From contig JAURWE010000034.1 of the NCBI GenBank assembly GCA_030655075.1, forward strand, positions 62,001 to 126,000: 64,000 nucleotides of DNA, read 5' to 3'. Numbering within the stretch: the first letter of the stretch is position 1; each line of letters begins with the position of its first letter. The notes beneath the pieces were generated by a model. That model was given only the letters and a program-made list of their open reading frames with translations, searched no databases and was not told the origin of the DNA. A program made the position numbers and the translations under genes. This DNA is from Pararhizobium sp. (GTDB lineage: Bacteria; Pseudomonadota; Alphaproteobacteria; Rhizobiales; Rhizobiaceae). Positions 37,227-46,292 of this stretch are shown piece by piece.

Positions 37227-38059
37227 TGCAGAAAGAACTTCAGCTCCGCATCCTCTCTGGGATCGTCATGGCGGCGGTTGTGCTGGTTGCCACCTGGCTC
37301 GGCGGCATCCCGTTCCAGGTTCTGGCCGTGCTGATTGCCCTTTTAGTCTATTATGAGTGGTCGACGATCACCGGGCTTGCCGCCAATGACCAGTTCGGCA
37401 ATTCCTTTGGCTGGCTGTCGCAGGCCGTAGTTGCCGGACTTGTGCTAACGGGCGCTATCGAGCTTGCGCTGATCGTTCTGGCCGGCGCGGCCGTGCTGGC
37501 GGCGCTTTGGACGGTGTTTTTGCGCAAAAGCTGGTGGCTGCCCGGCGGCATATTTTATGCGGGTCTCGTCGGCATCTCCATGTCGGCCATCCGCGGCGAC
37601 AATTATATCGGCCTGATTGCCATGCTCTTCGTCTTTGCCATCGTCTGGGGCACGGACATCCTTGCCTATTTCGTCGGCCGGGCCATAGGCGGCCCCAAGC
37701 TGGCGCCGCGCATCTCTCCCGGCAAGACCTGGTCGGGCGCCATCGGCGGCACGGTTGCGGGCGTTGCAGCCGGTGTGGCGGTCTTCATGATGAGCTTTTC
37801 GCTGGATGGCCTGAAAATCCCCCTGATCGCACTGCTTCTGTCCGTCTCCAGCCAGATTGGCGACCTGTTTGAATCCTTCATCAAGCGGCGGTTTGGCGTC
37901 AAGGATTCCAGCAAGCTCATTCCCGGCCACGGCGGCGTCATGGACCGGGTCGATGGACTTGTTTTCGCCTGTTTTGCGGCTTTTCTGCTCGCGGTGGCCG
38001 ATGCACTCATGTCGGGCGGTCTCGACTCGTCGCCCGGTGCTTTTTTGCTTGGTCTGTAG
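37226..38059 (+). CDS. cdsA: Phosphatidate cytidylyltransferase
   Basis: Makes CDP-diacylglycerol from phosphatidate and CTP in the inner membrane. 277 aa with seven or eight hydrophobic segments and the C-terminal CDS signature: SQIGDLFESFIKRRFGVKDSSKLIPGHGGVMDRVD. ATG 37226 shares one base with the uppS stop (TGATG). Confidence 0.95.
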   Translation: MQKELQLRILSGIVMAAVVLVATWLGGIPFQVLAVLIALLVYYEWSTITGLAANDQFGNSFGWLSQAVVAGLVLTGAIELALIVLAGAAVLAALWTVFLRKSWWLPGGIFYAGLVGISMSAIRGDNYIGLIAMLFVFAIVWGTDILAYFVGRAIGGPKLAPRISPGKTWSGAIGGTVAGVAAGVAVFMMSFSLDGLKIPLIALLLSVSSQIGDLFESFIKRRFGVKDSSKLIPGHGGVMDRVDGLVFACFAAFLLAVADALMSGGLDSSPGAFLLGL

Positions 38060-38089
38060 GATCTCGCGACCCTTTTTAAGGACATCGAA

Positions 38090-39226
38090 ATGGCATTTCT
38101 CTCCGACGCGATTGGTCTGATTACGGGCTACATTGTCCCGTTCCTGATCGTTTTGACGCTGTTGGTGTTCGTTCACGAAATGGGCCACTACCTCGTCGGC
38201 CGCTGGTCGGGCATCAAGATCCTGGCCTTTGCCGTCGGCTTCGGCCCGGAACTGATCGGCTATACCGACGGCCGCGGCACGCGGTGGAAGTTCTGCGCCA
38301 TTCCGCTTGGCGGCTACGTCAAATTCTACGGCGATGAAGATGCCGCCAGCATTCCCGATTATGAGAAACATGCCCAGCTTGGCGAAGAGGAGCGGGCGCA
38401 AACCTTTCTTGGGGCAAAGCTCTGGAAGCGGGCAGCGACCGTGGCTGCAGGCCCGATCGCCAATTTCATCCTCGCCATCCTGATCTTCTCGGTGCTGTTC
38501 TCCGTCTACGGCAAACCCGTCGCCGACCCCATCGTCGCCGAAGTCAAGGCGGACAGCGCGGCAGCCGTCGCCGGCATCCAGCCGGGTGACCTCCTGATGG
38601 CCATCGACGGCAACCCCGTCGTCACCTTCGACGACGTTCGCCGCTATGTCAGCGTCCGGCCGGAACTGCCGATTACCGTGACAATTCAGCGTTCTGGCCA
38701 GGTCATGGACATCGCCATGACGCCGAAACGCACGGAAATGACCGATCAGTTCGGCAACAAGATGGAGCTGGGCATCATCGGCATCGTCACCAATCAGGAG
38801 ACGGGCAATTTCCGGCTGGAGCAATATACGCCCGTGCAGGCCGTCGGGCAGGGCGTTCTGCAGAGCTGGCATATCGTCACCGGCACGTTCGATTACCTGT
38901 CCAACGTCGTCACCGGCCGCATGAAGGCCGACCAGATCGGCGGCCCGATTCGTGTGGCGCAGGCCTCTGGCCAGATGGCCACGCTCGGCGTGACAGCCTT
39001 GCTCCAGCTTGCCGCTGTCCTGTCTGTTTCCATTGGACTGCTCAATCTGATGCCCGTTCCCGTGCTTGATGGCGGGCATTTGATGTTCTATGCAGTCGAA
39101 GCCTTAAGAGGGCGTCCTGTAGGGGTAAAAACGCAGGAAATTGCATTTCGCATTGGCTTTGCGATGATTTTGATGCTGATGGTTTTTGCCACGTGGAACG
39201 ATACGTTCGGCCGATTCCTGGGCTAG
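38090..39226 (+). CDS. rseP: Site-2 intramembrane metalloprotease RseP
   Basis: Cleaves membrane-bound anti-sigma factors and signal-peptide remnants. 378 aa; zinc motif HEMGH (H29, E30, H33) in the first membrane helix, a PDZ domain around residues 125-205 (AAVAGIQPGDLLMAIDG), and the C-terminal NLMPVPVLDGGHLM that provides the third ligand Asp. Sits in the usual cdsA-rseP-bamA order. Confidence 0.95.
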   Translation: MAFLSDAIGLITGYIVPFLIVLTLLVFVHEMGHYLVGRWSGIKILAFAVGFGPELIGYTDGRGTRWKFCAIPLGGYVKFYGDEDAASIPDYEKHAQLGEEERAQTFLGAKLWKRAATVAAGPIANFILAILIFSVLFSVYGKPVADPIVAEVKADSAAAVAGIQPGDLLMAIDGNPVVTFDDVRRYVSVRPELPITVTIQRSGQVMDIAMTPKRTEMTDQFGNKMELGIIGIVTNQETGNFRLEQYTPVQAVGQGVLQSWHIVTGTFDYLSNVVTGRMKADQIGGPIRVAQASGQMATLGVTALLQLAAVLSVSIGLLNLMPVPVLDGGHLMFYAVEALRGRPVGVKTQEIAFRIGFAMILMLMVFATWNDTFGRFLG

Positions 39227-39480
39227 ATTTCCACAGCTGGAAGACCGTCCATGGGCTCTTCCGGGGGAATCAGGATCGTTGAATTTCAACGGCTTGGCGA
39301 AAGGAATTGTTTACGATAAATGCAAGCTGTAGTGACCTTAAGGACACGGTTTGAATTGAAGTAAACAGAAATTAACGCGCGACCTTGCTTGTATGTGAAA
39401 AGCGGGTAAAACGGCAAACGTGACCGGAGTCGGTGTTGGTTGCCTCCGGTGCATTGGGAAACATAAGGTAAGACGTGAAC

Positions 39481-41811
39481 ATGAAAGCTGGTTCAAGATT
39501 TTTGAACGCTGTGTCGGCCATTGCGCTGTCTACTGGTGTGGTAACGGCGGGAGCAGGGGTTGTAACCCTTTCGAGCGCACAGGTTGCCGAGGCATCCGTC
39601 ATTCAGCGTATCGACGTACGTGGTGCAACCCGCGTCAGTCCTGACACGGTTCGTGCAAACGTCACGATCAAGCCCGGCAGGGATTTCAGCAGCTCCGACA
39701 TCGACACGTCGGTAAAGCGCCTGTTCGCCACCGGCTATTTCTCCGATGTACAGATCAGCGTTTCGGGCGGCACGCTCGTTGTCGTCGTTAGCGAGAACCA
39801 GCTGGTCAATCAGGTTGTTTTCAACGGCAACCGCAAGATCAAGGACGACAAGCTTCTTCTTGCTGTGCGCACGCAGCCGCTTGGCCCTTACAGCCAGACA
39901 ACGGTTGAATCCGACATTCAGAGCATCCGCGATGCCTATGCCGCGATCGGCCGCAGCGACATCACCGTGACGACGCAGACCGTTGAAGTGGCCGATGGCC
40001 GCGTCAACCTGGCCTTTGTCATCAATGAAGGTGACCGCACGAAGATTTCCTCGATCAACTTTGTCGGCAACCAGGCTTACAGCAACGGTCGCCTTCAGGC
40101 TGTTATCGCCACCAAGGAATCCGGCCTTCTTTCGTTCCTGACGCGCAAGGATGTCTACAACGAAGACAAGCTGCGCGCGGACGAAGAACAGCTGCGCCAA
40201 TTCTATTACAACCACGGTTACGCCGATTTCCGCGTCATCTCGTCTGATGCCGTTCTCGATGAGAGCACCAATGAATATGTCGTGACCTTCACCGTCGAAG
40301 AAGGCGAGCGTTACAACTTTGGTGACGTCAACGTCGAATCGACCGTCGAAGGTGTTGACCCTGAAGAGCTGAAGGGTCTGATCCAGACCCGCGCCGGCAA
40401 GGTCTACAAGGCCCGCGACGTTCAGGACACGATCACCGAAATCTCCAAGCGCGTCGCGTCGGAAGGTTATCCGTTCGCCCGCGTTACGCCACGCGGCAAC
40501 CGCAACTTTGAAAACAACACGATCTCCGTCGACTATCTGGTCGATCAGGGCGAGCGTGCCTATGTCGAGCGCATCGAAATCCGCGGCAACACCCGCACAC
40601 GCGATTACGTCATCCGCCGCGAATTCGACATGAGCGAAGGCGACGCCTTCAACCAGGAAATGATCACCCGCGCCAAGCGCCGCCTCGAAGCTCTCGGCTA
40701 CTTCTCGTCCGTCAATATCTCGACGGCACCGGGCAGCGCAGGCGACCGCGTCGTTGTTATCGTCGATGTTCAGGATCAGTCGACCGGCTCGTTTGGTATC
40801 GGTGCTGGTTATTCGACCGGCAACAATGGCGGCGTTCTGCTGGAAGCCTCGATCGAGGAAAAGAACTTCCTCGGCCGCGGCCAGTACATTCGCCTGGCAG
40901 CAGGCGGCGGTGCCGATAGCCGGAACTACAGCGTGTCGTTCACCGAACCCTATTTCCTCGGCTACCGTCTGGCTGCCGGCTTCGATGCATTCCGCAACGA
41001 GAACGATTTCGAAGACAACTACAGCTACGAAGACTCCGGTTTCAGCCTGCGCGTCACCGCGCCGATCACCGAAAACCTGTCGACGACGCTGCGTTACAAC
41101 TACACCAAGCTCGACTACAGCTCGAACAATCTGGCCGCCCTGTCGACGCCTTATCTGACGGCGGTGAATGGCAGCCCGTGGACGCGCTCTTCCGTGTCGC
41201 ACACGGTCACCTACAACTCGCTCGACGAAGTTGCTCTTCCGCATGAAGGCATCATCGCATCGATCACGCAGGAATATGCGGGCCTCGGCGGCACGTCTGA
41301 CTTCTACAAGCTGAGCGGTAAGGCGAAGATCTATCAGACCCTGAGCGACGACGCCGATATCATCGGATCGCTGTCGGCCGGTGCTGGCCATGTTGTCGCC
41401 ACCAGCGGCTCCATGGAAGTCTTCGACCAGTTCTTCTTGGGCTCCAACGAAGTGCGCGGCTTCGAGCGCAACGGCTTTGGCCCGCGCATGGCAAACGGCG
41501 ATGCGCTTGGTGGCACGACCTATTTCGTGGCCTCCGCTGAGGCAACGTTCCCGCTGCCGGGCCTGTCGCGTGACTCCGGCTTCCGGGGCGCAATCTTTGC
41601 GGATGCCGGTACGCTTTATGGAAACGAAGTTCCGCTTCTCGGTACGGACGTCGTGAACGGTATTGGCAGCTCGGTCCGTGCATCGGTCGGTCTCGGCATC
41701 CTCTGGGCTTCGCCCTTTGGTCCGCTGCGTTTCGACTATGCCTTCCCGATCGCCAAGGAAGACCACGACAAGACCCAGAACTTCAAGTTCGGCATTCAGT
41801 CACAGTTCTGA
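39481..41811 (+). CDS. bamA: Outer membrane protein assembly factor BamA
   Basis: Central BAM component that inserts beta-barrels. About 776 aa with signal peptide (KAGSRFLNAVSAIALSTGVVTAGAGVVTLSSAQVAEA), five POTRA domains (first: IQRIDVRGATRVSPDTVRANV) to about residue 430, then a 16-strand Omp85 barrel with the VRGFERNGFGPR loop-6 motif and a C-terminal Phe. GTG 39475 is a possible start two codons earlier. Followed 50 bp later by lpxD. Confidence 0.97.
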   Translation: MKAGSRFLNAVSAIALSTGVVTAGAGVVTLSSAQVAEASVIQRIDVRGATRVSPDTVRANVTIKPGRDFSSSDIDTSVKRLFATGYFSDVQISVSGGTLVVVVSENQLVNQVVFNGNRKIKDDKLLLAVRTQPLGPYSQTTVESDIQSIRDAYAAIGRSDITVTTQTVEVADGRVNLAFVINEGDRTKISSINFVGNQAYSNGRLQAVIATKESGLLSFLTRKDVYNEDKLRADEEQLRQFYYNHGYADFRVISSDAVLDESTNEYVVTFTVEEGERYNFGDVNVESTVEGVDPEELKGLIQTRAGKVYKARDVQDTITEISKRVASEGYPFARVTPRGNRNFENNTISVDYLVDQGERAYVERIEIRGNTRTRDYVIRREFDMSEGDAFNQEMITRAKRRLEALGYFSSVNISTAPGSAGDRVVVIVDVQDQSTGSFGIGAGYSTGNNGGVLLEASIEEKNFLGRGQYIRLAAGGGADSRNYSVSFTEPYFLGYRLAAGFDAFRNENDFEDNYSYEDSGFSLRVTAPITENLSTTLRYNYTKLDYSSNNLAALSTPYLTAVNGSPWTRSSVSHTVTYNSLDEVALPHEGIIASITQEYAGLGGTSDFYKLSGKAKIYQTLSDDADIIGSLSAGAGHVVATSGSMEVFDQFFLGSNEVRGFERNGFGPRMANGDALGGTTYFVASAEATFPLPGLSRDSGFRGAIFADAGTLYGNEVPLLGTDVVNGIGSSVRASVGLGILWASPFGPLRFDYAFPIAKEDHDKTQNFKFGIQSQF

Positions 41812-41861
41812 TAGCGTCGGTCCAGGACCACCTGTCCTAAACTGTTCTGGAGCGCTGGCTG

Positions 41862-42923
41862 ATGGAAAAGAACGTGTTTTTTCCGCCACATGATGGTGTT
41901 CGCCTTGGAGAGCTCGCGTCTCTCCTCGGCGCCGAGCTGGTTGATACCGCTCAAGCCGATCGCCTCGTGCGGTCGGTATCGCCCGTTGCTCGTGCTCGCG
42001 ACGGCGACATCTGTTACATGATCTCCCGCAAGTTCAGGGATGAACTGGCTACCTGCCAGGCGACGGCGATCCTCTGCGACCGCCACATTGCCGCGTTTGT
42101 CCCGGCCCACATTCCCGTCCTGCTCACGGCCAAGCCGCACACGGCCTTCGCCGTCGCCGGCGCGCTCCTGCATGAAGAGGCCATGCGGCCGTCGCGCGTC
42201 GTCACCGGTTCGGGCATATCGCCAGCCGCCTTTGTCGATCCCACCGCCCGTCTCGAGGCAGGCATCGAGATCGAGCCCATGGCCGTCATCGGCGCCCATG
42301 CGGACATTGGCGAGAACACCCGCATCGGCCCCGGCGTCGTTATCGGCGCCGGTGTAAAAATCGGCCGCAACTGCACGATCTCGGCCGGCGCCAGCATTCT
42401 TTGCTCGCTGATCGGCAACAATGTCATCATTCACCCGGGTGCCCGCATCGGACAGGACGGCTTTGGCTACGCGCCCGGCGGCACGGGCATGATCAAGATC
42501 GTCCAGATCGGCCGCGTCATCATCCAGGACAATGTCGAGATCGGCGCCAACACGACGATCGACCGGGGCACGATGGACGATACGGTCATTGGCGAAGGCA
42601 CCAAGATCGACAATCAGGTCCAGATTGGCCACAACGTTCGCATCGGCCGCTCCTGCGGCATCGTCAGCCAGGTCGGCATTGCCGGCAGCACCCAGATCGC
42701 AGATGGCGTGATGATCGGCGGCGCGACGGCGGTGAACGGTCATATCAGCATCGGCAGTGGCGTGCAGATCGCCGCCATGAGCGGTGTAGCGGCAGATATT
42801 CCCGCAGGCGAGCGCTACGGTGGCATTCCGGCCCGGCCGATGCGAGACTTCCTGCGTGACGTGGCGGAAATCACCATGCGGTCCCAGAGCAGGGCAAAGA
42901 AACCGGGAGCAAAAGATGAGTGA
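41862..42923 (+). CDS. lpxD: UDP-3-O-acyl-glucosamine N-acyltransferase
   Basis: Third step of lipid A synthesis. 353 aa with an N-terminal uridine-binding domain (GVRLGELASLLGAELVD) and a left-handed beta-helix of hexapeptide repeats, including IHPGARIGQDGFGYAP and VIGDGTKIDN-type turns (VIGEGTKIDNQVQIGHN); catalytic His in QIGHNVRIG. Its end overlaps fabZ by 8 bp. Confidence 0.96.
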   Translation: MEKNVFFPPHDGVRLGELASLLGAELVDTAQADRLVRSVSPVARARDGDICYMISRKFRDELATCQATAILCDRHIAAFVPAHIPVLLTAKPHTAFAVAGALLHEEAMRPSRVVTGSGISPAAFVDPTARLEAGIEIEPMAVIGAHADIGENTRIGPGVVIGAGVKIGRNCTISAGASILCSLIGNNVIIHPGARIGQDGFGYAPGGTGMIKIVQIGRVIIQDNVEIGANTTIDRGTMDDTVIGEGTKIDNQVQIGHNVRIGRSCGIVSQVGIAGSTQIADGVMIGGATAVNGHISIGSGVQIAAMSGVAADIPAGERYGGIPARPMRDFLRDVAEITMRSQSRAKKPGAKDE

Positions 42924-43383
42924 AGACGGAAAGAGCGTTCTCGGCACGGCGGATATCCGCGAGATCCTGAAGCTGCTGCCCCATCGTTATCCATTCCTGC
43001 TGGTCGACCGGATCATCGAGATCGACGGCGACAATTCGGCGATCGGCATCAAGAACGTCACGGCCAACGAGCCGCATTTCACCGGCCATTTTCCCGAGCA
43101 GCCGATCATGCCCGGCGTTCTCCTGATCGAGGGCATGGCTCAGACGGCCGGCGCGATCTGCGCCCGCAAGACCGGCGACGGCAGCAATCTGGTCTACTTC
43201 ATGACGATAGACAATGCCCGGTTCCGCAAGCCGGTCGTGCCCGGCGACCGGGTGGAATTCCATGTCGTCAAGCAGAAGCAGCGCGGCAATATCTGGAAAT
43301 TTCACTGTGACGCAAAAGTTGACGGGCATCTTGTTGCGGAAGCTGATATCGGCGCAATGATTATCAGCAAGGAAGACGCCTGA
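42916..43383 (+). CDS. fabZ: 3-hydroxyacyl-ACP dehydratase FabZ
   Basis: Dehydrates 3-hydroxyacyl-ACP in fatty-acid elongation. 155-aa hot-dog-fold enzyme with LLPHRYPFLLVDRI and the active-site GHFPEQPIMPGVLLIEGMAQ (H58, E72). ATG 42916 lies inside the lpxD end (ATGAGTGA), so translation is coupled. Confidence 0.96.
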   Translation: MSEDGKSVLGTADIREILKLLPHRYPFLLVDRIIEIDGDNSAIGIKNVTANEPHFTGHFPEQPIMPGVLLIEGMAQTAGAICARKTGDGSNLVYFMTIDNARFRKPVVPGDRVEFHVVKQKQRGNIWKFHCDAKVDGHLVAEADIGAMIISKEDA

Positions 43384-43385
43384 CT

Positions 43386-44198
43386 ATGATTTCCGCCAGC
43401 GCAAAGATTCACGCTCTCTCCGTCGTCGAAGAGGGCGCTGAAATCGGCGACAATGTCACCGTTGGACCGTTCTGCCATATTGGCGCGAAGGTGAAGATCG
43501 GCAACGATGTCGAACTGATCAGCCATGTGGTCGTGCTCGGCCGCACGACGATCGGCGACGGCACCCGCATTTTCCCGTCAGCGGTCATCGGTGGGGATTC
43601 CCAGAGCGCCCACCACAGCGCCGTCGACACGACGCTGGTCATCGGCCGCAACTGCACGATCCGCGAAGGCGTGACGATGAACACCGGCACCGTCGAGCAC
43701 GGTGGAACCACCATCGTCGGCGACAACAACCTGTTTCTGGCCTATGCGCACGTGGCGCATGACTGCCGCCTCGGCAACAACATCATCCTGTCGAACAACG
43801 TCATGCTGGCGGGCCACGTGACCGTCGGCGACCGCGCCATTCTCGGCGGCGGTTCGGCCGTGCACCAGTTCACCCGCATCGGCCGTCAGGCCTTTGTCGG
43901 CGGTCTGTCAGCCGTGGCTTACGATGTCATCCCCTATGGCATGCTGAACGGCAATCCGGGCCTGCTTGGCGGCCTCAACGTCGTCGGCATGACGCGCTCC
44001 GGCATCGAAAAGCCCGTCGTCCATGCCGTGCGCCGGGCCTACAAGCAAATCTTCGAAGGCCCGGAATCCGTGCGTGCCAACGCCGCCGCCATCAGGGCCG
44101 ACTATGCCGATTGTGCGCCGGCTATGGAAATTCTCGATTTCATCGCCGCCGACAGCGACCGTGCCCTGTCATCGCCGACGCGGGGCAGCAAGAGCTGA
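43386..44198 (+). CDS. lpxA: UDP-N-acetylglucosamine O-acyltransferase
   Basis: First step of lipid A synthesis. 270 aa; hexapeptide beta-helix with GDNVTVGPFCHIGAKVKIG, the catalytic His region YAHVAHDCRLGNN, and the C-terminal helical domain with VVGMTRSGIEKPVVHAVRRAYK. Starts 2 bp after fabZ. Confidence 0.96.
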   Translation: MISASAKIHALSVVEEGAEIGDNVTVGPFCHIGAKVKIGNDVELISHVVVLGRTTIGDGTRIFPSAVIGGDSQSAHHSAVDTTLVIGRNCTIREGVTMNTGTVEHGGTTIVGDNNLFLAYAHVAHDCRLGNNIILSNNVMLAGHVTVGDRAILGGGSAVHQFTRIGRQAFVGGLSAVAYDVIPYGMLNGNPGLLGGLNVVGMTRSGIEKPVVHAVRRAYKQIFEGPESVRANAAAIRADYADCAPAMEILDFIAADSDRALSSPTRGSKS

Positions 44199-44206
44199 GG
44201 CGGATC

Positions 44207-45085
44207 ATGATGAACAGCCGGCCAGAGATTAAAGACCGGCTGGCGATCATCGCCGGCAGCGGCTTTCTGCCGCTGCACGTGGCGGAAGCCGCGCGCCTGC
44301 ACGGCGAGAATCCGTACATCATCGCGCTCGCCCATGAATCCGACCGCGACTGGTCGGGCTTCGACAACACCACCCTCGGTATCGGCAATTTCCGCGATAT
44401 CAGTGCTGTCTTCCGGACTGAAGGCATCGGCCGGGTCGTTCTCTCGGGCGCCGTCCGCCGCAGGCCCGACTGGCGCGACATTCACCCGACCTTCAGAAGC
44501 ATCGCCAAGATCCCGAGCGTGCTGCGCACGCTCATGTCGGGCGGCGACGATGCCGTGCTGAAAATGGCCATCGGTCTCATCGAGGCCAACGGTGCCCGCG
44601 TCATCGGCGTTCAGGAGATCGTGCCCGAGCTGCTGGCCGATATCGGCCCGATCGGTGGCCATGCGCCCGGCACCGAGGATCAGGCCGATATCGACATCGC
44701 CGAGGCTGCCGCCATTGCGCTCGGCCATCTCGACGTCGGGCAGGGCGCTGTTGCCGTCGGCGGCCGCGTGGTGGCGCTGGAAGGGCCCGAGGGCACCGAC
44801 GCCATGCTGGAGCGCGTGGCCCGGCTCAGGGTCGACGGGCGCATTTCGACACGGCGCCGTGGCGTGCTGGTGAAACTGTGCAAGCCGCAGCAGGATGAGC
44901 GGGCAGACCTTCCATCGATCGGTCCTTCGACCATCGCCAAAGCTGCCGCCGCCGGTCTGGCCGGTGTTGCCGTCGAGGCGGGCCGGGCGCTGGTTCTGGA
45001 GCGGGGCGAACTCATCGCATCAGCCGACAAGGCCGGTCTCTTCGTCATCGGCGTCGATCGCGCCGTTTTCCGGAGAACGCCATGA
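44207..45085 (+). CDS. lpxI: UDP-2,3-diacylglucosamine pyrophosphatase LpxI
   Basis: Hydrolyses UDP-diacylglucosamine to lipid X; the alphaproteobacterial replacement for LpxH. 292 aa (DUF1009): LAIIAGSGFLPLHVAEAAR, GNFRDISAVFRTEGIGRVVLSGAVRRRPDW, GGDDAVLKMAIGLIE, and in the second domain QGAVAVGGRVVALEGPEGTDAMLERVA. ATG 44207 or 44210 follow GAGGCGGATC. Overlaps lpxB by 4 bp. Confidence 0.94.
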   Translation: MMNSRPEIKDRLAIIAGSGFLPLHVAEAARLHGENPYIIALAHESDRDWSGFDNTTLGIGNFRDISAVFRTEGIGRVVLSGAVRRRPDWRDIHPTFRSIAKIPSVLRTLMSGGDDAVLKMAIGLIEANGARVIGVQEIVPELLADIGPIGGHAPGTEDQADIDIAEAAAIALGHLDVGQGAVAVGGRVVALEGPEGTDAMLERVARLRVDGRISTRRRGVLVKLCKPQQDERADLPSIGPSTIAKAAAAGLAGVAVEAGRALVLERGELIASADKAGLFVIGVDRAVFRRTP

Positions 45086-46263
45086 CCGGTGCGCCGCTGA
45101 AACTGGCTGTCATCGCCGGCGAAGTCTCCGGCGACCTGCTCGGCGGCGATCTGGTGGCGGCACTGCACAGGAAGCTCGGCCGTCCCTTGGACCTCGTCGG
45201 TGTCGGCGGCGAAGCGCTCGAAGCGCAGGGGCTCAGATCCCTGTTCGACTATTCCGAACTGTCGATCATGGGCATCTCCCAGGTGCTGGCGCGCCTGCCC
45301 AATCTCATTCGCCGGATCGGCCAGACGGCAGATGCCATCATCGCCGCCCGCCCGGACGTGCTTGTCATCATCGACAGCCCCGATTTCACCCACCGCGTGG
45401 CAAAACGCGTCCGCAAGGCGCTGCCCGGTCTTCCGGTCTTCAATTATGTCTGCCCGAGCGTCTGGGCCTGGAAACCCGAGCGCGCGCCGCGCATGCGCGC
45501 CTATGTCGATCATGTTCTGGCGGTGCTGCCGTTCGAGCCGGCCGCCATGGAGGCGCTCGATGGCCCTGAGACGACCTATGTCGGCCACCGGCTGGCGAGC
45601 GATAGGGATCTGGTCGCAGCACGCACGGCAAACGCTGCGCGCCGTGCGGAGGCTGCTGAGACGGCGCTGCGGACCTGCCTGATTCTTCCCGGCTCCCGGG
45701 CGAGCGAGATCAACCGCCTGCTGCCGATTTTCGGCGAGACCATGCAGGAGCTGGCAGGGCGCAATCCCGGCATGCGCTTCCTGCTGCCAACGGTTCCGAA
45801 GCAAGAGCCGCTGGTGCGCCGGATCACAGCCGGCTGGGAGCTGCAGCCCGAAATTACCGTCGGTGCGGATGCAAAGTGGCGCGCCTTTGCTGAGGCCGAT
45901 GCGGCCATCGCCGCCTCGGGCACCGTGCTGCTCGAGCTGGCGCTGACGGGCATTCCGGCAATCTCAGCCTACAAGGTCGACTGGCTGGTCAAGCTGATGG
46001 CCAAGCGCATCACCATCTGGACTGCAGCCCTTCCCAATCTCATCGCCGACTATCCGGTCATCCCCGAATATGTCGAGATCGTACGGCCCGGCAATCTGGC
46101 CCGCTGGGTGGAACGGCTTGTCGCAGACACGAGCCAGCGCCGCGCCATGATCGAGGGCTACGATCTCGTCTGGCAGCGCATGGCGACGCAAGAGCCGCCC
46201 GGCGAGAAGGCGGCGCGGGTCATTCTCGATCTTCTCGACATAAAAAAACCCGGTCAAAACTGA
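45082..46263 (+). CDS. lpxB: Lipid A disaccharide synthase
   Basis: Condenses lipid X with UDP-diacylglucosamine; GT-B (GT19) enzyme, 393 aa. KLAVIAGEVSGDLLGG at the N-terminus, SIMGISQVLARLP, DSPDFTHRVAKRVRK, YVCPSVWAWKPER, and ASGTVLLELALTGIPAI in the nucleotide-sugar domain. ATG 45082 overlaps lpxI. The stop codon lies inside the terminator hairpin. Confidence 0.96.
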   Translation: MTGAPLKLAVIAGEVSGDLLGGDLVAALHRKLGRPLDLVGVGGEALEAQGLRSLFDYSELSIMGISQVLARLPNLIRRIGQTADAIIAARPDVLVIIDSPDFTHRVAKRVRKALPGLPVFNYVCPSVWAWKPERAPRMRAYVDHVLAVLPFEPAAMEALDGPETTYVGHRLASDRDLVAARTANAARRAEAAETALRTCLILPGSRASEINRLLPIFGETMQELAGRNPGMRFLLPTVPKQEPLVRRITAGWELQPEITVGADAKWRAFAEADAAIAASGTVLLELALTGIPAISAYKVDWLVKLMAKRITIWTAALPNLIADYPVIPEYVEIVRPGNLARWVERLVADTSQRRAMIEGYDLVWQRMATQEPPGEKAARVILDLLDIKKPGQN

Positions 46264-46274
46264 CCGGGTTTTTT
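46243..46274. terminator. Bidirectional terminator between lpxB and gltA
   Basis: A perfect 14-bp stem, AAAAAACCCGGTCA (46243-46256) with TGACCGGGTTTTTT (46261-46274), loop of four bases. A-rich arm and T-rich arm make it work on both strands. The lpxB stop TGA (46261-46263) forms the base next to the loop. Confidence 0.93.
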
Positions 46275-46292
46275 GTTGGGGTCCACCAGCGC

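Noticed and set aside
39493..41766. A 757-codon open frame antisense to bamA
   Set aside because: It mirrors the codon pattern of bamA in GC-rich DNA, has no recognisable domain, and lies wholly inside a certain gene.
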